Assembly: GCA_904066235.2 (NCBI GenBank)
Contig: CAJFCV020000003.1
Span: 6,510,001 to 6,574,000, forward strand
Direction of reading: 5' to 3'
Length of the DNA stretch: 64,000 nucleotides
Source of the DNA: Bursaphelenchus xylophilus
Lineage: Eukaryota; Nematoda; Chromadorea; Rhabditida; Aphelenchoididae
This document shows, one piece after another, positions 59,698-64,000 of the stretch. How positions within the stretch are numbered: position 1 is the first letter of the stretch; the number at the start of each line of letters is the position of its first letter. A program made the translations under genes and the position numbers. The notes below the pieces were generated by a model. The model was not told where the DNA came from and made no database searches. It worked only from the letters and a program-made list of their open reading frames with translations.

Positions 59698-61429
59698 ATG
59701 AAGGGCATCGTCCTATTTCTCTTTCTCCTAGCCCCATCTTCGGATGCCGACCCCTATGATGATACGCACAACATTGGCAGCAGGGATTTGATGGTACATT
59801 TGTTTGAATGGAAGTGGAATGACATTGCTCAAGAATGTGAGAATTTTCTTTCTAAAAATGGATATGGTGCCGTTCAAGTAAGATTATGAAGATCTAAAAA
59901 ACAACTTTATTGTCAGATCTCTCCACCCAATGAGCATATCATGATTAATGAAAACAACGATGTCCCTTGGTTTGTAAGGTATCAACCAGTTAGCTATCAG
60001 CTAAACAGCCGAAGTGGAAATGAAACGGAGCTTCAGGATATGATCCGACGCTGCAATGCAGTTGGAGTCAGAATCATTGTAGATGTTGTTCTAAATCATA
60101 TGGTGGGAGTCAACCAGAAGGCGGGACAAGATAAACGATGGTCTTCTGGTGCTTCTCATTTCGATGCTGCCCAGGGAGTTGAATATTTCCCTGGAGTCCC
60201 CTTTAATAAATCTGATTTCAACGACCCGTTGTGTAATCACGATATCGAAGGCCCGGATTACCAACATAATGCCGCCCATGTCAAGGAATGCCGACTGGTT
60301 GGCCTGTTGGACCTGAACCAGGGAAAACCAGAAGTTCGCGAGAAGATGATTAAATATCTTAATAACTTGATCGAGTTTGGAGTTGCTGGATTCCGTTTTG
60401 ATGCATCAAAACATATGTGGCCAGATCACTTAAAATTGATTTTGGACGGAATGAACAACTTAAGATCTGACGTAAGGCTTGATTACAGTAGAAGGATATC
60501 TCTATAGATCTTCGGAGAAAACCAACGACCTTTCGTTGTCCATGAAGTCATTGACCGAGGAGGAGAAGCCGTTAAGGTCGACCAATATCTCGAAATCGGA
60601 AGATACACTAACTTCAATTTTGGAGCAGCCGTTGCATCGGCGATTAGAAAAGAATTCGACGTTGCGTAGGTCATAACGCTAATTAGAAGCAATTTTTTAA
60701 AGCGAGCTTCGTAATATGGGAGACGGATTTCGCTACGGTAATAAAGAGTCTTTTAATGTACTAAACTTTATCGACAACCATGATAATCAAAGAGACGAAT
60801 ATCCATATGTGGTGACATATAAGAATCAAGGCCAATATGTCCAGGCAGTTGCATATATGCTTGCTTGGAATTACGGTTACCCAAGAATCATGAGTAGCTT
60901 CAATTTTTCGAATTCTATCCAAGGCCCTCCAAATAATGGACCGGAAGTACGATTCAGCATAAAATCTCCGCAATTCGAGGCTGATGATACTTGTAAAACT
61001 TCAAGTGGGTGGGTTTGTGAGCATCGCTGGCCTCAGATCCGACGAATGGCCAAATTCAGGGAAGAGGTCGGCTCGGCAACGATTTCCGAAATACGGACAG
61101 GACCTCATATGCTGGCGTTTGCTCGTTCTGGCCGCGGATTCTTTGCTTTGAACAACAACCCTGGGGAATTCATTGAGTAAGGATAAAAAGGAAACCCTAA
61201 TGTGTGTTTAGACAAAATGTGATGACCACATTGCCTCCGGGTCTTTACTGTGACCTTTCATCAGGACTGAAGGCCCAGGGAGTCTGCACCGGGAAGTTTA
61301 TAAATGTCACCTCGAACGGTAAGTTATATTTTATATTGTACTAAAACCGAACCTTGAATTACAGGTTCCGCCGACATTTATATCCCCGGACACAACTTCT
61401 TGGCCATTTCTCTCTCAAACAGATTGTAA
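59698..61429 (+). CDS. Alpha-amylase (GH13), animal chloride-dependent type
   Basis: This secreted enzyme hydrolyses alpha-1,4 bonds of starch and glycogen, probably in the gut lumen. Six exons (59698-59877, 59917-60471, 60508-60665, 60703-61176, 61212-61318, 61365-61429) join to 512 residues, the size of animal amylases. A signal peptide ([17 protein letters not shown]) is followed by [18 protein letters not shown]. The catalytic set is complete: nucleophile Asp in [12 protein letters not shown], acid/base Glu in [10 protein letters not shown], and third Asp in [22 protein letters not shown] supplies the Arg that binds chloride in animal enzymes. The C-terminal all-beta domain is present. 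AATAAA follows at about 61448. Introns are short and the gene looks intact. Confidence 0.95.
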
Positions 61430-62147
61430 AAGAACAATGTTTTGGAATAAAAGCTCTCGTGAAATCCTTTTAAGCCTAGTATCAGATAACTTGGAATTCG
61501 TTTCGAGTCTCTCTAAACACAAGTTAGGCCGGATCAGTCTTTTTTAAAGTTGGGTTTAGAGCGCATCAAACCAACTTGTCCAGATATTGCGGACAGACGA
61601 AATGGCGGGTTTCTTCTCTTCTTTCTTTTTGGGGTGCCAAAGGCTCCGGTTTTCATACGAGTTAGTTCGGGAACATCGGCACGAACCAAGCGAAATTTGT
61701 TTTCATGGAATTTCTCGCGCCATAAGGTCCGTAGAATTTGCACAGTGCGTTTTTTTTCGCGCACGATGCTGCAACGTCGGCGAAAAACTTCTATGGAACA
61801 ACGAGTAGAACATAAGCGAGAAAACATCTTCAGCGAATGTTTACTAGAGTTCACGCTCTTGCTCATTCGCTTGGGTTTGTTTGGAAGGTCTGCCGATGTC
61901 GTCATTATAAGTATCCCCCAATTAAATTCATTAAATTAAAAGCAGACTACCGATTTAGTAGAGAAGAAAAGGCGGCCTAAGCTTTTCTTTCTTTCACGCT
62001 TTTGCCACCCAGGAATCTCTTCCTAAAGTTATTTCAATTTTATGACATGTTACATATTAATTTTACTCTGTTCACTCAATTTTATGTTTCGTGTATTGAC
62101 TTTCCCAGGACGTTGTACTTGAGTTTTCAAGAAAAACATGAGCTAAC
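61430..62147. other. Intergenic region between amylase and arrestin genes
   Basis: Two long frames overlap here on opposite strands (61550-61939 plus, 61534-61905 minus), both basic and without domains; neither is convincing. A splice acceptor TTTCCCAG at 62108 may receive a leader for the arrestin gene. A three-codon upstream frame (ATGAGCTAA at 62138) lies just before the arrestin start. Confidence 0.4.
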
Positions 62148-64000
62148 ATGAAGTTGAAGCAATTCGACATAACCTTTGACAACCCAGAAAAGACATACTT
62201 TGCCGGCCAAGAAATTTCCGGAAAGGTAAGAGAGTGAAATACAATTTACTTGTTAGTAATGAACATACCTTGCTAGAAATACTTTCGACTTTCAGCTTGT
62301 TTGTCGGGATCAATTTTCATTCTTTGAAACTTTTATAGATACTATTGGAATTGGAGGAGGCCAAACAAATAAACGAAATTCTATTGGAATTAAAGGGACG
62401 GGCCAAGACTTACTGGAGTAAACACTCGGGAAAGTCCAAAACGCACTGCACTCAGAGCGAACCTTACTTTTGTGAGCAATTCAACACCAAATTCACACAC
62501 TCCTTTGAGAAGAAAATCAACGCAAAAAATACAGTAAGTAACCCTTAATTGACCAAAAAAAGCACTGTGATGTTAATCATAACTCAGCTCGTTACACATC
62601 GAATAAGATGATTTTTGGCTATCTTGTTGAGAATCGAATTTGACACACATAGACTAAAAAATTTTTGTCAATACGATCATGCAACCTGCACTTCTGGGTT
62701 GCAGAAGTTTTAAAAATGAGATTTTTTCAATTGTCATCGGGAAGTTTATACTGCGGGGTTCCTTACAATATTTATATTTTCTGAAAGCCAGTTTTTTTTC
62801 TCTACCACCATACCAAATTTCAGCCTTCTAGCTCAAACAGCTAGCGAGATATTGAGAGATAAAGCAAGCGCATTCCGAAAAAAATTGAAAAAGTCGCGGA
62901 GATCGGTTGTGGCCCAAAAGTACAGAATGCCGTGCGGACGTAACCATTAATTTTTTTATTCTTTTAGCGAATTTGGCGACGGAAATCCAAAAATTTTCCA
63001 AGTCCGAGAATTGTAAAAATTGTAAAAATTTGAAGTTTCACCGATTTCGGGCTCCAAAATTTGGAATAAAAATGTCAAGGCTAAAAGCGAGCAAAAGTCT
63101 CCGCCGAATACAATATGTTCCGCGTCGACGGAGAAAAAATTTTAAGAAAAAACGCCCATTTTCTTCTTTCTATTGCCAATATAAATGTATTTTAGGAAAG
63201 AACTATACCCAAAGGAATCCATGAGATCCCGTTTTCTTACACCCTTCCAAAGAATCTTCCAACATCCTTCGAAGGGGATTTTGGTTTTGTCAGATATACT
63301 TGTCGGGCCATTTGTGAACGGCCTTGGGACTTTGACATCGTTTCAATCTGTCCATTCACTGTAGTTGGAATCGAGGATATCAATCAGGACAACGATGTAA
63401 CGCACTTTTTATCATTTCAATTGTTTCCGCCGGGTGGTGCACTTATATAACTGGTCTCTGTTTTGCAGGCCTTGGAACCAGCAACCGCATCGGAAACAAA
63501 CAGAAAAGTATCTTTTTGTTGCCGTCGTCAAGGCATTATTCATGTTGAATTGAATCTTAATAGAACAGGATACACGCCCGGAGAAAATATTATTGTCAAT
63601 GCCGTGATAAATAACGAAACACAGAAGACCCTCAAAGCTTCACAAGCGAAACTAAAGCAGAATGTAAACTACAAGTAAGCCCTAAGCTACGACTGGGCGT
63701 CGCGACATTTGCGGGCAGCCGACACCTGCGGGCAGCGGACGTTCGTAGGCAACAGGACAAAATACGGCGACTCTGCAGGTACTTTTGGAGATATGTCGAC
63801 GCTTATTTTCTTTAGATTCTTTTTCTCAACCAAACTTTCCTCTTTTTCACAATCTTTTTATCCAGATGAAGTGTCTTGAATTATCATAAGTACAAAAGAA
63901 CTGTATCTGATTAAATCGGCCGAAGTCGGTCATCATCTTTTTTATGATTTGGCTCATTTAATTCTGGCTGTGGATTTATGGGGTTCTGAGATTGAACAAT
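62148..64000 (+). CDS. Arrestin-domain protein (ARRDC/arrd family), 3' end missing
   Basis: Alpha-arrestins link membrane cargo to ubiquitin ligases and endocytosis. Exons at 62148-62225, 62339-62532, 63196-63396 and 63470-63674 join in frame. The arrestin N domain is seen in FDITFDNPEKTYFAGQEISG, ILLELKGRAKTYWSKHSG, IPKGIHEIPFSYTLPKNLP and FEGDFGFVRYTCRAICERPW. The C domain starts VSFCCRRQGIIHVELNLNRT with GYTPGENIIVNAVINNETQK. The frame ends with a donor (TACAAG|TAAG) at 63674, and the next exon is not identified before the window edge, so the protein is partial. PY motifs, expected near the C-terminus, would be outside. The ATG chosen follows a minimal upstream frame. Confidence 0.88.
63695..63755 (+). 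repeat. Short array of TTTGCGGGCAGCCGACA units
   Basis: About three units of the 17-base minisatellite of 57.1-57.6 kb, inside the last visible intron of the arrestin gene. Confidence 0.85.

Noticed and set aside
61534..61939. Two opposite frames of 123 and 129 codons upstream of the arrestin gene
   Set aside because: They cover the same bases on opposite strands, are basic and domain-free; at most one could be real and nothing favours either.

Overview
The window is nuclear DNA of a nematode. Genes are compact and rich in introns. Most introns are about 35-70 bp, with T-rich TTTTAG or TTTCAG acceptors. Several starts sit just behind an orphan splice acceptor, the pattern left by spliced-leader trans-splicing. 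Two clusters have operon-like spacing of 100-170 bp. Recognisable nematode orthologues include ceh-10, polq-1, fum-1, ral-1, dolk-1 and sws-1. From memory, most of these lie on C. elegans chromosome III, so this is probably a segment of the same ancestral linkage group. The gene order and the repeats do not look like Caenorhabditis. I cannot name the genus.

Layout. 0-2.5 kb (-): collagen prolyl 4-hydroxylase alpha subunit. 3.0-10.7 kb (-): DNA polymerase theta, with the homeobox gene ceh-10 (+) entirely inside one of its introns. 11.2-13.9 kb (+): fumarase followed closely by mitochondrial ribosomal protein L28, a likely operon. 14.8-18.3 kb (+): cytosolic purine 5'-nucleotidase with a dead mariner element in one intron. 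18.3-20.2 kb: repeats. 20.2-22.2 kb (-): secreted MAM-type protein. 23.3-25.9 kb (-): divergent DEG/ENaC channel with a beta-type insulin-like peptide gene (+) nested inside it. 26.1-29.7 kb (-): sws-1, a coiled-coil protein and dolichol kinase in tight head-to-tail order. 30.1-33.6 kb (+): sorting nexin 13-like protein. 33.7-35.2 kb (-): LDLa plus fibrinogen-domain secreted protein. 37.3-38.2 kb (+): SARNP. 40.0-41.2 kb (+): Ral GTPase with an unusual N-terminal extension. 41.2-46.8 kb: long non-coding stretch. 46.8-50.3 kb (+): BED-finger, hAT-transposase-derived protein. 50.5-59.1 kb: dense repeats. 59.7-61.4 kb (+): alpha-amylase. 62.1 kb to the end (+): arrestin-domain protein, cut by the window edge.

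The genes are mostly ordinary housekeeping and signalling genes, with no single shared pathway. The two operon-like groups link fumarate hydration with mitochondrial translation (fum-1, mrpl-28), and recombination with glycosylation (sws-1, dolk-1); such mixed content is normal for nematode operons.

The most unusual structure is the repeat complex at 50.86-56.9 kb. It is a roughly 6-kb foldback (long inverted repeat) whose arms carry, from outside in, tandem GGATAGGTTACC units, tandem CTTCGGGA units, a repeated hairpin module and tRNA-like blocks with recognisable A and B boxes. A second foldback with its own tRNA-like blocks is inserted in the left arm, and a third has a tRNA-like block in its loop. 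The hairpin module (TTACTGTAACATA followed by CGGCCG and a complementary CGGCC) also occurs in a foldback that fills an intron of polq-1, so the family is dispersed. All coordinates and reading frames were derived by eye; exon models come from splice-site logic and family conservation, not from transcripts.
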